Positions 22,792-34,770 of a stretch of 64,000 nt of DNA are shown here, one piece after another (positions within the stretch are counted from its first letter, which is position 1; each line of letters opens with the position of its first letter). The DNA is from Ctenosaura bakeri (lineage: Eukaryota; Chordata; Lepidosauria; Squamata; Iguanidae): the NCBI GenBank assembly GCA_948474755.1, contig CAOLHI010000920.1:186001-250000 (forward strand). The letters run 5' to 3'. The notes beneath the pieces are model-generated. The model worked only from the letters and a program-made list of their open reading frames with translations, searched no databases and was not told the origin of the DNA. The translations under genes were made by a program, and so were the position numbers.

Positions 22792-23028
22792 GTTGTTGCT
22801 GTGTGCCTTCAGGTTATTTTTGACTTATGGAGACCCTAAGGTAAATCTATCACAGGGTTTTCTTAGCAAGAATTGTTCTCAGGGGGGTTGCTTTTACTGT
22901 CCTCTGAGGCTGACAGCGTGTGACTTGCCCAACTTCACTCAGTGGGTTTCCATGGCTGAGTGGGGATTCAAATTCTGGTCTTCAGAGTCGTAGTCCACTG
23001 TTCAAATCACTACACCACATTGGTTCTC
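22792..23028 (-). mobile_element. Sauria-type SINE, full length
   Basis: In reverse orientation it shows the tail (GTTGTTGCTGTGTGCCTTCA), the BovB-like segment GACTTATGGAGACCCTAAGG, the central GTGACTTGCCCAACTTCACTC and the tRNA-like head (GTAGTCCACTGTTCAAATCA, CTACACCACATTGGTTCTC). The 10-bp target duplication CTAAACCTAA is perfect (22782-22791 and 23029-23038). Confidence 0.92.
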
Positions 23029-23038
23029 CTAAACCTAA

Positions 23039-23771
23039 AAGGGGAGATTAATTGTATTTTTCATTGAATAAGCTTGAGTGAAATATACATTTTTTTTCAG
23101 TTGTCTTGCATTAAGATGCAGTTCCTTGCAATTAACATGCAATTCCACTTCCTTCTCCTTTCATATTACACTACCAATACAAGAAACATTCATCAAGGGA
23201 AGAGATCATTTTGCATATAAAGATAATCATTTGATTCAATGCTTTAGCAACAAATATACAGTGCTTTGTATAAAGCCGATGCTACTATACTTTGGTAGGA
23301 GAAACTTTTCCAGCACCTGAGTTGATTCTTTACTTTGATTCCTGTAGGCTTTTTCTCCACAATGTCAAAAAGTTTAAAAAAAAAAAAGGCAAGGGAAGAA
23401 ATATGATGTCTGTCTCCTTAGATAAGCACTGACAAGACAGAGAGCTTAGACTGGGGAACCAGATGAGCACTAGCAAGCAAATTAGGTTTGCATGGGACAA
23501 CTGTCACAATTAAACTGCTTCTCATCCCCTTGCATCCCTAGAGCAGTTACTATTTTGCTTTATTTTTTAAAAAAAGGCTCTGTAAACCTTTGACTGGTTT
23601 TGGAATAATTGACACAGTCATCACTGCTAATATGTGAACGAAAGCAATGGAAATGCTTGGTAGATTATTAAAAATGTTGATGCCATTCTCCACATCATCA
23701 TATGCAGAAAAACATGAAGAAGAAGAAAATAAACAGTGTTTGGACTCACAGCATATCTCACTGGAAATATC
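23039..23771. other. AT-rich stretch, nothing recognised
   Basis: Contains an A run at 23376-23388. No gene or repeat family is seen. Confidence 0.5.
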
Positions 23772-23774
23772 TAT

Positions 23775-24191
23775 GGCCCCTTCCACTCCACCCTCCCAAC
23801 CCACTATAGGGAAGGGACTGCGACAACCCTTGTGCACAACATTGTCATGGTCCCGTACTTCCCCTGTCCCCAGGTGGTGAAATTGCACTGCAAATCATTG
23901 ATGGGTTTTCTCTATCAATGACTGTCACTCACACTGCCCTCCCACCACATGCCCACACTTACCTTAGATGCAGAGGCCCTGGAAGGGCAATGGCTGTGCT
24001 TCCTGCCCCAGCACAGCCTGAGACAGTACCCAGCTGTGTTGTATCAGGAAGAGGCATGACCATTGTGCCTCCTGGATCTCACAGGCAGCTGGTGCATCAG
24101 GGAGTGCTCCATCACACTCTCCTCACAAGACAGCCACTGCTGCCATCATCACTGGATGCGGCCGGGACAAGGGTAAGCTGCTGAAAGGGCC
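23775..24191 (+). mobile_element. Non-autonomous DNA transposon, PIF/Harbinger-like ends
   Basis: The 417-bp GC-richer element begins GGCCCCTTCC and ends CTGAAAGGGCC, with perfect 3-bp flanks TAT (23772-23774 and 24192-24194). A GTAAG motif lies at 24173-24177, 14 bp from the right end. The interior includes CACAGCCTGAGACAG and CAATGGCTGTGCTTCC, reminiscent of the interior of 43951-44386. The open frames inside (23918-24184 and overlapping ones) have no recognisable domain. Confidence 0.7.
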
Positions 24192-24194
24192 TAT

Positions 24195-26110
24195 GTCTAT
24201 ATTTTGGCATTCATGATATAATTTTCCATGAGAACTGGAATGCAGGTGGAACAGAATGAGTTGGAAGGACTGAGACTACTCACAGAAGAACTATGAAAGA
24301 ACTGTGGGAATCTGCCAACTTCTAGTGCTATTCGTGTACCATATTTCTTTACTTCTGATGCTGTTACAGTAGATTTTCCAAGTAAGGGTCTAAGAATTTG
24401 CCCCACACCCAGAAAAATAGGCAATAAGCATGCTCTCAGGTAGAATTTTGACAGTGGAAACCTATGGTGAATTGCACAGCTGGCAAATGTTTTTTTGGTG
24501 GAGAGAGGATTTGCCTAGCATGTCTCCCTCATCTCCCATCCATTGGGAAGCTTGAATTTGACTTGGAGTCTAAGAAGCAGATATCTGCTTCACATTCTTC
24601 TTGGCAATGTTTAGATTTTTGAGTGAGCATAACACTATCCCTCTCTCCACATAATTGCTTGAACCCCCAAATTTGGTGTTTGTGATACAAAGAAGCAATA
24701 GAGGAAATCTAGATCCCACTTCCCATCAAGGTTTAGTCTAAGCTTCTTTCCTCCTTTACTACACAAAAAGCCAGAAAACTGGCACTGAGGAGACACTTCT
24801 CTCTGATCTGTTTGGCACCATTTGCTATTCTGCATATATATTGTAGAAAATGACAGAGACAAGCTCACTGAGACACTGAATTAAGATAACGCCACGGTAC
24901 TAACTGTTTGGAGGTGTGATGGCACTGAGAACTGAACCAGACCTGACCAAATGGATGTAATCGTGAAAGTCATTACAAAATCTGGTGATGAAAAACAATA
25001 CTTTCTAGGTATCATTGAAGCCTGTGGAGTGCTGCAAGCAGTTGACACTGCCTGTAGCAACACAGTTAGAACTAGAGCAGATAAACATATCTTATTGCAT
25101 GTATCCTCCTTGGTCTCAGAGGGAGCAGTTATTTCTAATGTTATACTATTAATATAAAGGTATAAAGACTGAAAGTGTTCTTGTATTTTTCTTTTTAAAA
25201 TCTTTCTCCTCATCTATTCGTTTTAGTAACATTGTCCTTGATTAAAGCTCATATTGCCAACTGCACAAAAGAATAAAATATTCCCCACTGCACATTTTAT
25301 TTTGCTACTGCCCCAAATGTGTCTCAATACATATTAAAATAATGCCTACTTCCCATGTCCCAACTTTGGCTGCAGGTCTGTGACTTTCCATTCACCTTCT
25401 CTATACCTTCAGGTGTGTCACCATTGATCATTAATCTGGGGACTGAATTATCATGTCATCTTCATGCAGGCCACTGCCCTTGACAAATGAAAGGATGTCA
25501 TGCCCAATCTGTGGACCACCTCTGATAAGCAAGAATATTTCTTTCTCTCTTTCTCTCTCTTCCTGTAGGAAATTCCATTACATATTTCAGTGGAGATGTT
25601 TCCTGGCAAAAGTAGAGACATCCCATCAAAGAAGACTAAGAATAAAAATGTGGTGGTGCAGGGAGAAGGAATAAAAGGATTTAGCCATTTTTCACTGCAG
25701 CAGTGTCAGGGACTTTAAATTGGAGCTTAGAGTGAGTGTGACCTTTGAACCACATTGGTCATGTTTAGAAGGTATTTCTGAATCCTGCAACAAGGGAGAA
25801 ACGTGCTGTGATCTCAGAAGATGTTCTAAGGCACTGCAGTGCATCTAGCCTAGGGAAAACAAGCCTAGATATTAGAAAACTGTAAGAAATGAAGTCACAG
25901 TGTTTGTAATAATTAACTCATATAAGGGTCTGACCAAAGGATGCATTTGCTCAGCCATTCATGATACAGAATAGAGAGAAGGAGCTTACCTATATGGGGA
26001 GGAGTGTGAGCTCTCTCTGTGAGTTAAAATGTTGTTTGTTCCCTCATCTCTCACAGGTTCAGTTGTCTAGCTGTTGGTGTCCAAGGGATTTCCACTGTTT
26101 TGTCAATTTT
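24195..26110. other. Long stretch with no recognised feature
   Basis: 1.9 kb without a recognised repeat. Frames at 24881-25213 (minus, 110 codons), 24951-25157 and 25453-25674 show no domain that I recognise, and no splice-flanked exon stands out. Confidence 0.45.
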
Positions 26111-26200
26111 ATTTTCTATTTATTTAATTTATATCCTGTCTTTCTCCTGACATGAGACCTAAGAAAGTTCACATCATGATTTAAAACAAGTTACATCTTT
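26111..26200 (-). mobile_element. L2/CR1-like LINE 3' tail fragment
   Basis: TATTTAATTTATATCCTGTC on the plus strand is the reverse of the 'ggatataaata' ending typical of squamate L2/CR1-like elements (compare 42760-42785 and 61355-61370). It is only a short fragment. Confidence 0.5.
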
Positions 26201-26483
26201 AAAAAATTAATAATAAAGAAGTTAAAGGACAACATCAGTACTTTAGAACAAAGTCCTTTAAAAACATGATGGTAATAGTAAGTGTCAGCAAAATCATGTC
26301 ATTAAAAGCCTTTACTGCACAGTGAAGTAGCCAACCAAGTGTTCGTTCAAATAAAAGTTCTTTCCCAGACATTGGAAGGAAAGCAGAGAGTGGGTCAGCC
26401 CAGTTTCCCATGAAAAGGAAAAGGAGCAGTCAGAAAAGTCCTCTTCCATGTCATCATCAAAATGGTCTATGACATGGTGAGAC
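26201..26483. other. Spacer, nothing recognised
   Basis: No feature seen. Confidence 0.4.
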
Positions 26484-26486
26484 TAA

Positions 26487-26951
26487 GGCCATTTCCACAC
26501 TGGGAATTTAAAATGGTGCAGAGCGACATCCAACGGAGGCCTTTTGCACAGTTGAGTGGACTGGGGTGGACTACTTTCTGTAGATCCACACCTCAGTCTG
26601 GTTCTGCGTGACCAGAACTGGTTGTTCAGTGTGGCTTTTAAAAACCTCTTTTTTGAGGTTTTTAAAAAGCACGGAGCGAGCAAAGCCGTGTAGCTCCGTC
26701 GTCCGGCTCCAGAGCAGATTTGCAGGCGCACATAAGTGCGTGCCTGCAGATCTTCCAGGGGCGAGCTTTCAGCTGGCAAGATTCTCCAGTTGGTGGAGCC
26801 TCCACCAACTGGAAGCCACCATTTGGGATGCCAGAGGACTGCGGAGCAGCGAACTCACGCGGCTTCTCGTGGCGACAGACTCGGCCGGCTGGAAAACAAA
26901 GCCGGTAAGCTCCGTTTTTGGGCATTTCCTCCCCCCCATGCGGAAAGGGCA
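26487..26951 (+). mobile_element. Hairpin-rich non-autonomous DNA transposon, PIF/Harbinger-like
   Basis: A 465-bp element runs from GGCCATTTCCACAC to CATGCGGAAAGGGCA, flanked by perfect TAA repeats (26484-26486 and 26952-26954). It has three strong hairpins: 26634-26670 (15-16-bp arms, 6-T loop), 26722-26747 (GCAGGC...GCCTGC) and 26785-26813 (perfect 14-bp arms TCCAGTTGGTGGAG around one base). A GTAAG motif is at 26905-26909, 43 bp from the end. It is homologous to 1667-2122 in reverse orientation. Open frames on both strands (26483-26988) come from the hairpins and the GC content. Confidence 0.8.
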
Positions 26952-27070
26952 TAAAAGAAAGCTTTCCTCCAAAAATCCTAAAACGTAGGTATGTTCATAT
27001 ATAGTCTTTCAGATGTTCTGGACTTGTTGGATAAGACCTAGTGACAAAACTTGGAAACATTGATTTTTAG

Positions 27071-27138
27071 GGTCACAGAACCCAGAATCTCCAAACATCA
27101 GACATGGTGTGTGAGTTTCTGGGAGTTGTAATCAAAGG
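27071..27138. mobile_element. Fragment of family D inverted-repeat element
   Basis: CAGAACCCAGAATCTCCAAA and TTTCTGGGAGTTGTAATC are the inner part of the 'ACTACAACTCCCAGAATCC' foldback element that recurs at 37696, 38946, 46018, 46213 and 59134. Confidence 0.45.
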
Positions 27139-27171
27139 TAACTTTTCTAGCCTCTACCTAGTGACCTCTGA

Positions 27172-27371
27172 GGACCTTTCTGTACAACTCTGTTATAGTG
27201 CTATTATTCCATTTTCAACATCCTATGGAATCCTGGGGTTTGCAGTTTATGGAAGAGCATTTCGAATTCTCAGCCAGAGAACTCTTTGGCCTCAGTAAAC
27301 TACAAACCCCAGATTTCCACAGGATGCTGAAAGTAGAATAATAGCACTGACAGCAGAGTGCAGAAAGGCCC
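27172..27371. mobile_element. MITE family A, complete copy
   Basis: A 200-bp foldback begins GGACCTTTCTG and ends CAGAAAGGCCC, with TGA (27169-27171) and TTA (27372-27374) as flanking 3-mers, one mismatch. Arms and centre match the other copies (TGTTATAGTGCTATTATTCC; GAATCCTGGGGTTTGCAGTT). Confidence 0.82.
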
Positions 27372-27374
27372 TTA

Positions 27375-28436
27375 ATGTGTATATGGCATGTCACAATAGC
27401 CGTGTAAGGAGAATTAGTGGATAAATCATGAAATCAGTACTACAAGGGTACCTGGTATAATGATCACAATGAGAAAGTCAAAAAGGAATAACAGGGTATC
27501 AGAGAAGCCTTAATATAAACCATCTCTAGTCAGTTTGATTTCATTGCTTCTTTGCCTTTATAACACTAATTTGTATGTCATCAGACTGTCAGCAATTATC
27601 AGTGTCAGGAACTTGTAGGCAGCCCAGTGACAGGCAACAAGGGCCTATTTTTCAGTTACTCAAGTGTAAAATTTTGTCAACTTGTTTTTTGTCCAATTAG
27701 CTGACTGCTTCCACTTCAAAGCATTCTAGCAGCAAAATGGTCAGCCATGCCCTTTTGTTCCTCAGACTGAATCTTTTGCTGATCAGCTTTCAAATGAAAG
27801 GTTGTGGAAAGCCAGGTCAGATCCAATGGCACTCATATTGGCTAGGCACACACTGTTATGAAACAATAACACCAGGGCTGAGGTACCTTTGGAAAAGCAT
27901 TTTATGATTCAGTTCTAGCATTTAATACAACTGCTATGTGGACAGTCACAGAACATACATGTGACTCATTGGAACAAATCCAATTTAACACTGAACCTAT
28001 GTGGCTCATGTAGAAAACAACATATTGTCGTATTTCTTCCAAAAGTTTCATGTTGTGAAATGGTACAGTGTTAGTAAGGATGGCAATATGGACGATTCCA
28101 CAGATGCCATCTTTTATTTGAGGAGTGTAAATGTGCTGGTGAGTCAGTCAACGTCACTTGTCCTTCTGGTGTGGGAAGATATGTGTAAAGTTCTATTTAG
28201 TTACACAGAAAAGGGTTAAACTGGAAGATTCCATTTTATTGGGACGAGGTGTATTAATTCCATGAATGGCCATCACAAACAGGTGTGAATGTCAAAATAC
28301 ATTTAGGAATTTAGCTTTATACTTCTTATTGATATTCATTCTGTAACACTTTTTGCACAAAGTAGAAAAAGAGTAAGTGGACTAACAAGAATCATTAACT
28401 ATGTGTGAATTTGAAAATGTAGAAGTTGTTTATTTT
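27375..28436. other. AT-rich stretch, nothing recognised
   Basis: No gene or repeat family is recognised in this kilobase. Confidence 0.5.
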
Positions 28437-28437
28437 A

Positions 28438-28504
<67 letters not shown>
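28437..28504. repeat. (AAAG)17 perfect microsatellite
   Basis: Seventeen uninterrupted AAAG units (68 bp). Long perfect tetranucleotide arrays are usually polymorphic. It creates the KERKKERKK frames on both strands at 28426-28668, which are not genes. Confidence 0.97.
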
Positions 28505-28506
<2 letters not shown>

Positions 28507-29098
28507 TGTACTATGCAAGGTATTAATGGAATGCCAGCTATTGCTTTTCATGGAAATTTCCCAACAAAGTCCCAAACCAATGAGCTGGAACCAACTAATT
28601 CCCAAACCAATGAACTTCCTTTGTACATTGAAAAACAACCATGAATCTATTATTCCCACCAGTTGCATATATGTTGTGTCTTTCCCTCCTCACAGATAAC
28701 TGATTAAACAGAAAAATGCATTCCAGTGAAGCAGTTAATCAACAAAAACTTTGATACTGTTCTTGAATGCTCATGTGTGCCAACTTCATTCTGCCCCTTG
28801 CCAGTCAACTGCCTTTTCTTTTTTCTTCGTTGTTGAAGACTGATCACGTTACTGCAACAGCTTGCTGCATTTTACCATCTAATATCCCTCTTAGCAACTC
28901 TGATCTACTCACTTGGCTCAAGTACTCAGCCTAAGAGTTATCTGTGACCAGCTGTTCCCTGCTCCTTTGTCCAAACACTTACCAATGGGAAATATCATTT
29001 CAGGTTGTTAAGAGTAGTGCCGCAAAGTGATGGTCTGAACCCTAGGGCAAGGAGCAGAAGGAAGTAAAGCACCCCAAGCAGTAATCTAGTCGAAGAAA

Positions 29099-29135
<37 letters not shown>

Positions 29136-29789
29136 ACAGTTAGAAAATTGAAAAACTTTCCATTGCCGGACAATAGACTGCAGTTACATTTAGAGCTTTC
29201 TGGTCAAGAAGGCACAACAGAGATCTAAAGCAGGGAAATTTATTAGGCAAATCTTTCCTTGAGGGGAAAAAAAAAACAGAATATAAGCTTTTGAGATTTT
29301 CAGAGACCTTATGTTAGCAGAAAGTAGAAGGACTGTCTTCTTATGTAGGATCAACCTGCAACAGCAAAAACCTTCCATTCTCAGTAAATGAATGCAAGAA
29401 TTAAACACAGGACACAAATCTGGCTCAATTTGTTGCACTCTTGTACAAAGCCAAAACCAAAAGGCTCTCGGTGATGTGAAATTAAATCTTTCAAACCATC
29501 AGCCTGTCAAATTTTCTATCCCTGGAATTAACTTAAGTCCATTTTTTGAAAAAAAGCATTAGAAACATGCGTAGGATTTATGTCCCATTAAGGTGGTTTC
29601 TGATTAAGCAGAGGTAGTGGTTACTCTTGACGTGAAGTTTCCCTTTGCTTTGAAAAACTGCTTTCTCCATGTCCACAGCTATACTGCCTGGTGATTTTGA
29701 AACTGTAGAGGATTTCAGGGACAGTTTTTGCTAAAGTGGTATCATGTCTTACAAAAAGGAGGCCTGCTTGGATGAAGGAGATGATGAGT
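28505..29789. other. Mostly featureless stretch with a (TC)n tract
   Basis: Includes an imperfect pair CAACAAAGTCCCAAACCAAT / ACTAATTCCCAAACCAATGA (about 28561-28616) and the (TC)n repeat listed separately. No coding signal is seen. Confidence 0.45.
29100..29133. repeat. (TC)n microsatellite
   Basis: Seventeen or so TC units without interruption. Confidence 0.95.
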
Positions 29790-30640
29790 GCTAAGATGGC
29801 AGATCACAGTTGGAATCAGAAGATGATGCCCAATCTGTTATGCAACTAGAAGAGGGAGAGCTCGGTTTATCCCAGACAGCAGCTGCAGATCAGGAGGAGG
29901 CAGCAGAGCTACTTCACTCTGTTGAACGCTGGATCAAGCAACACCCTGTTTCATTTTAAATACACATGCTGAACTATGAGGGCCTTCCATGGCTGCCGAT
30001 AACAGCTCCAAAACTTCAGTGCAACCCTACCTGACATCTCTGGCTTTGTGGGTCTTTGACCTTCAGCATATACCTTTGGTCTAATGTTTCTGACAATATC
30101 CTTTTTAATTTTGTTATAGTCATTGTTTCCCTATGAATCTTGAACAACCTTGACCAACTTCTGCTTGAAACCTTGTGTAAATCCTGGAGCTGGCCCAGTT
30201 TTTCCCTGCCACTACCTGTTGGCTTTAGGTGTGCTCAGCTGGGTGCTTGCCAGCCTTAAACAGGACAAGTGACAGCTTTTCAGAAGAGCATAATAAGTGT
30301 GTCCAGCATTTTCTCTGGAACCTTTCTGGATCACAGTGAAAGCCACATTGTCTGCCAAGTACTTGGAGTTCTCCACTTGAGGAGATCCACCAGCCTAGCT
30401 CATGCAAAAAGGTTTTTTCTTTTTCTTTTAAAAAATGTACTGAGAAGGTCTATTACAATAAATGTTCTCTTGTTGTTTTACACATTGCTGGAAGGCTTTT
30501 TCTGCTGTGTGCTTTTGGGGTCTCATGAGGAGATGTCTGATGAATACCATTACAGTTTGAGTTACTGTGGGTTTCTTTTGGTCCGTACTTCCCAGACCAC
30601 CTCAGCCCAGACAGAATGTGGCAGAATTGTTAGACTGACG
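29790..30640 (+). mobile_element. Possible degenerate LTR
   Basis: An acidic-coding stretch (29815-29950) is followed by pyrimidine-rich sequence and ACAATAAATGTTCTCTTGTT at about 30457, a poly(A)-signal arrangement common at the end of reptile LTRs. The general layout resembles the LTR-like insertion at 7305-7876, but I could not align them or find TG...CA ends with flanking repeats. The 134-codon frame at 30269-30673 has no known domain. Confidence 0.35.
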
Positions 30641-30814
30641 GGCATGCTGTGGGTGTATGCTTTAAATATGTGAATATTTGAACCGTGTATATAGAAAATT
30701 GCATACATTTCCAAAGTGCACAGACTACTGCTAAAACACTTTTGGTGGGTGGAATGTATTTATTCAGTCTGCTCAGTGTTTTTTGTTTTTAAGTCCACAC
30801 AATACCCACACCTG

Positions 30815-30816
<2 letters not shown>

Positions 30817-30867
<51 letters not shown>
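30817..30867. repeat. (GATA)n microsatellite
   Basis: About 12 perfect GATA units. Confidence 0.97.
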
Positions 30868-32022
30868 GAGCTGCATTTCATGTTGGAAACAAAAATTAAA
30901 AATGAGGCATTATATTCCCATTAGAACAACACAAACTTGTTAAGAAAAAGCTATTTTTCCCCAAAGTTACAGAAAAAATCCAACTCTACTAATATTTATT
31001 TAAAAGTTATCCTGGTCTGATTTGGGAATTCTGTGTGCTTACTGCAATGTTAAAATATTGCATTAGATGTACTCTTCCATTCCATTTTGTTTCAGTCCTT
31101 TGGCCAGCTGTAATAGATAGAAGTTTCTGTCTGTGATCAAATTCTGTGAACATTCATTTTTCATTCTTCATTTTTGTGCTTCTGTAAGATTCCATAACAA
31201 GCACCATTGCCAGTGTACTGTCTACTTTCAATGTAATTTTCCATTTTATTCACATTTTAATATTTCTTTAATCAAAGTGTGCTGTACACAGCTCTATTAG
31301 TATCAATCATGCAGGCCTGCTGAGTTTTTGTAGAATTCATCTTTATTCACTTAAAAGAATTTTTTTAAAAAAAGAAAAGAAAACGAGCTTATCTTGATAA
31401 GCATCCCCAATAACAGATAGGGGCTACATACATGTGATAATCCCTTCTAACCAATGTGTCTTAGCTGTTGATGCTACACACATTCATTGCATACCCCAAC
31501 AAAGTCTTAATTGTTGGGTTTAAAAAAAATGGACTCAAAACAGCCACATACATGCCCTAACAGAGCAATTTTGCAATATTTTCAGTCTCTACAGCTTTTT
31601 TTTAGGTCCAGAAGGGACCTTTATTTAACCAGTAAGTAAATCAAAATTCAATTTCTGGTTTATTTCTGTACTAAATAAGAGCCTCTTCTGGGCCTAAAAC
31701 AGAAAAGGAGGGCCCATACCATACCAAAATTATGAATACATAATATATTCAAAATAACCCAAACTTGGTGAACACATAACACTTCAACTGTTAAAAATCA
31801 AATTTGATTTAAATTTAATTTAATTATAACAATAATTTAAATCCTCAAACTGCCAAATAATGGATGCATGAATACGTTCTCCAGTTTGATAGTTTACTGT
31901 TGCTATACAAATATATTTTAAAAATGCAATAGGAAAGAATAACTGTGTTCAATTAGTTGTTGAGGGTTTGTAACCTTTGATCTTACTTTCAGTTCTGCAT
32001 ATTAATTCTGTCAACAGATATC
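30868..32022. other. AT-rich stretch, nothing recognised
   Basis: Contains (TTTAA)-rich low complexity at 31798-31850. No gene or repeat family is recognised. Confidence 0.5.
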
Positions 32023-32025
32023 CAA

Positions 32026-32221
32026 AGTCATTTCCGCCCTACACTGTTATAGTGCTATTATTCCACTTTCAAGATCGTGTTGAATTCTAGGGTTTGTTGT
32101 TTACTGAGGTCAAAGAACTCCCTGACTGAGAATTCTCAATGCCTCTCCCTAAAATGCAAACATTCCATAGAATGTTGAAAGTGGAATAATAGCACTATAA
32201 CAGTGTAGTGTAGAAATGGCC
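32026..32221. mobile_element. MITE family A, complete copy
   Basis: A 196-bp foldback with flanking CAA on both sides (32023-32025 and 32222-32224). The arms are CTACACTGTTATAGTGCTAT and its near-perfect reverse complement ATAGCACTATAACAGTGTAG. The outer left end (AGTCATTTCC) has drifted from GGCCATTTC. Confidence 0.87.
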
Positions 32222-32224
32222 CAA

Positions 32225-34017
32225 GTTACTGAACATCTTAAGCATGTCTACTTGGAAGTAAGAAGTATTGACTCTTTGCTTCCCAGGGGCCTAAGTAATC
32301 CTTAAAATGAGCTAACTATTATGATTAGGCACAAAACTCTTCTGCTAGTAGAGAGGTTCTACTGACTTCAGAGGCTTACCCATAAAACAAACTGCCAGCA
32401 AACCTACTTTGCTGTAGCCTCCAGGGAACATCACAGTGTGGCCAAAAGGATATGGCTAGGCAAAAATACGACAAGGGTTATTAATGTGGAAACACACACG
32501 CATATATATACATACAAATCTATTATTTGAAGCAGAGAATCCCTGGAATTTATGTACCAAATTAATTAAAGTCTGAAAAAAGCAGGGGGAGGGATGTCAT
32601 CCAGTAGGGCAAAAGTTTGCCCCCTTTCTCTCCTGTCCCTCTTGCTCCCTTGAAAGCAAACTGCTTTTGCACTTTGAACTCAGGTTGCAGGAACTGAAGT
32701 TAGCAGAGGATGAAGAGGGGACATGGGAGGAGGAGGTGACAGAAATCAGGACACTTCAGAAAGTGGGAGGGCAGAGGATTAACTGAGGCTGGCCCTGCAG
32801 AGGTGGACCAGTTGGAGAGTATGCTTTGCTGGCTGAAAGTCTGCTGGCAGAAAAGTGAAAAGGGGAGGTCAGGGTGTGGGAAGCGCCTTGTTACATCACA
32901 CTCAAAACTATTCAAACTCAGGGGCGCAGCCACAATGTCAGCACAGAGTTTGCTAAGAATGTAATCCTAATCCTAACAGGTCAATATGACCAAGGGACAG
33001 TTGAGCTGATTCCATGCCCATTGAATCTGTGCTGAATCAAAACTCTGCCAGGCAAGGGAAGTTGGAAGTTACTTAGAATTAAGAATGTAAATCTTTGCTT
33101 GTCTCATCGTTGCATGTGACAACAAGAAACACCATCTTTTTCCTCTTTGTCTGTGAAGTGGCAAGATATTTTCCACTGAGATCTGTGTGAGTTCTTGTAA
33201 GAATGATTTTGTGAGTGTATGTGTGTGTGTGTAAATTGTGCAAATTGCATAAATTTGATAGCTGATGCCTTGCTGCAAGCACATTTACAAATTAGGTGCA
33301 GTGGATGGGTTGTCTGCATCCGTTGCATCACACAGGGAGTCCTTCCTTGCTCACTCTGAGTGTGAACATGGTTCTGGTTTGCTTCATAAAGCAAAGATAC
33401 TACTTTTCAACTAAGAGTTTCTGCACAGATTACAGACAGCAGTGTCTGGAGATTGTTCAACAAGCTGTCTTCACCTGTCAAAATAGCCTGTCTTGTTGAT
33501 AACTAAATTTTTTGGCAAACGTTTTTCACATCCTACTTCTGCCTATGCTTGTTGTAGGTTAGCTTCTTGCCTACACTATGGTTGTGTCCCTGGGCTAGAG
33601 AGGCCTGGAACTGGCAGAACTCAGCTCTTCCTTCATCTCACTCCTGCTGAGCCCATTTAATGGTTCTTTTGCCAGCAGAGTTTATCCACAAGCATAGTTC
33701 TAATGCCAGATCTCTGAAATCAACTGGCAGAAAAAGGTACTGCTGGCAGAAGGGTATTTCTGCCAGCAGAAGGGGATTCTGCCCAATCCTAAGCACTTAC
33801 ATCCAGCACATATTTGAGTTAGGATTGCACTGGATCATTGGTATATGACTGCATCCTTAAACATCGGAATATTCCCAATATATTCCACCATATACTTAAA
33901 TACAACGAATACATTTAATGCATATGAAACCAGGAAAAAAAAGGTTATTTGCAGAAGGAACAGCCAGACAAAACATATACCGAGAACTACTCAGTCTCGA
34001 GGAAATAAATACTGATC
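32225..34017. other. Stretch with minor repeats only
   Basis: A (TG)n run lies at 33211-33232. Around 33660-33785 the word TGCCAGCAGA and its reverse TCTGCTGGCA recur, giving small hairpins. 32235-32300 resembles half of a family C element. No gene is seen; the overlapping minus frames at 33069-33394 arise from the (TG)n region. Confidence 0.45.
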
Positions 34018-34054
34018 CCTTCCTTCCTTCCTTCCTTCCTTCCTTCCTTCCTTC
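34018..34054. repeat. (TTCC)n microsatellite
   Basis: Nine or so perfect CTTC units. The frames 33896-34184 that cross it are artefacts. Confidence 0.95.
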
Positions 34055-34678
34055 TCCTGCTTGCTTGGCTGTGGTACCTATATGCTGCATGTCAGTGATT
34101 GATTATTCATATACTCATACAAATCAGTTACCTGACTATGCTTTTTATCTCATTAATAAGAGAGGACACAAGTGGAGAAAATAAAGTTTTTATTACCAAA
34201 TGAATAGCACAGCAGGGTACAATTTGATGAATAGAACATTTCATTTTACCACATGGGCTTTTCTGACTGCAGCCCAAGAGTCTCCAGAGTAATTTAATGA
34301 ACTGTGATGTTTGAACTGATGCCAGTTTGAATACTCAACATTTTAATCACACAGAAAAATAACTTATAATTGAACAATACTTGAAGAGCACTTGAAAATT
34401 GGGGAGGGGGGGAATATTGTGGAGAGATGTTCCCAACCCTTGTTGAACTGGGCCAATGTGCAGCAAATAATATCTCTCTCATGTAACAAAATACAGTTAT
34501 TAACTCAGTATGACATCACAGACAGGTGACACATGTTGATTCATGTCTATCCATTAAAAACCTATAAACAAGGAACAGTGAAGAAAGAACAGTTAGAAAG
34601 ATAGGGGTGATGCCCCAACCTTAGAAATCTGACATATCAATTATGTTTCCTTAGTCTCCCTCATGGACATCTCAACTC
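34055..34678. other. AT-rich spacer, nothing recognised
   Basis: No feature seen. Confidence 0.45.
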
Positions 34679-34770
34679 AATTTTATTTATAACTCACCTT
34701 TAAAAATAAACTAATTCTTCCAAGGTGACTCACAACAGTATTACAAAATAGCAATAAAAATGCAAAACAA
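34679..34770 (-). mobile_element. L2/CR1-like LINE 3' tail fragment
   Basis: ATTTTATTTATAACTCACCT followed by CAAGGTGACTCACAACA reads, in reverse, like the 3' tail of an L2/CR1-like LINE ('...ataaataaaat'). Only a fragment. Confidence 0.4.

Noticed and set aside
26483..26988. Five overlapping frames on both strands
   Set aside because: They are products of a palindromic, GC-rich transposon; sense and antisense are both open because the sequence folds back on itself.
28437..28504. CRISPR-like or satellite array
   Set aside because: It is a simple tetranucleotide repeat without spacers, in a vertebrate genome.
30269..30673. 134-codon frame with hydrophobic stretch
   Set aside because: Crosses a likely LTR poly(A) region; no homology recognised and no coding-like composition.
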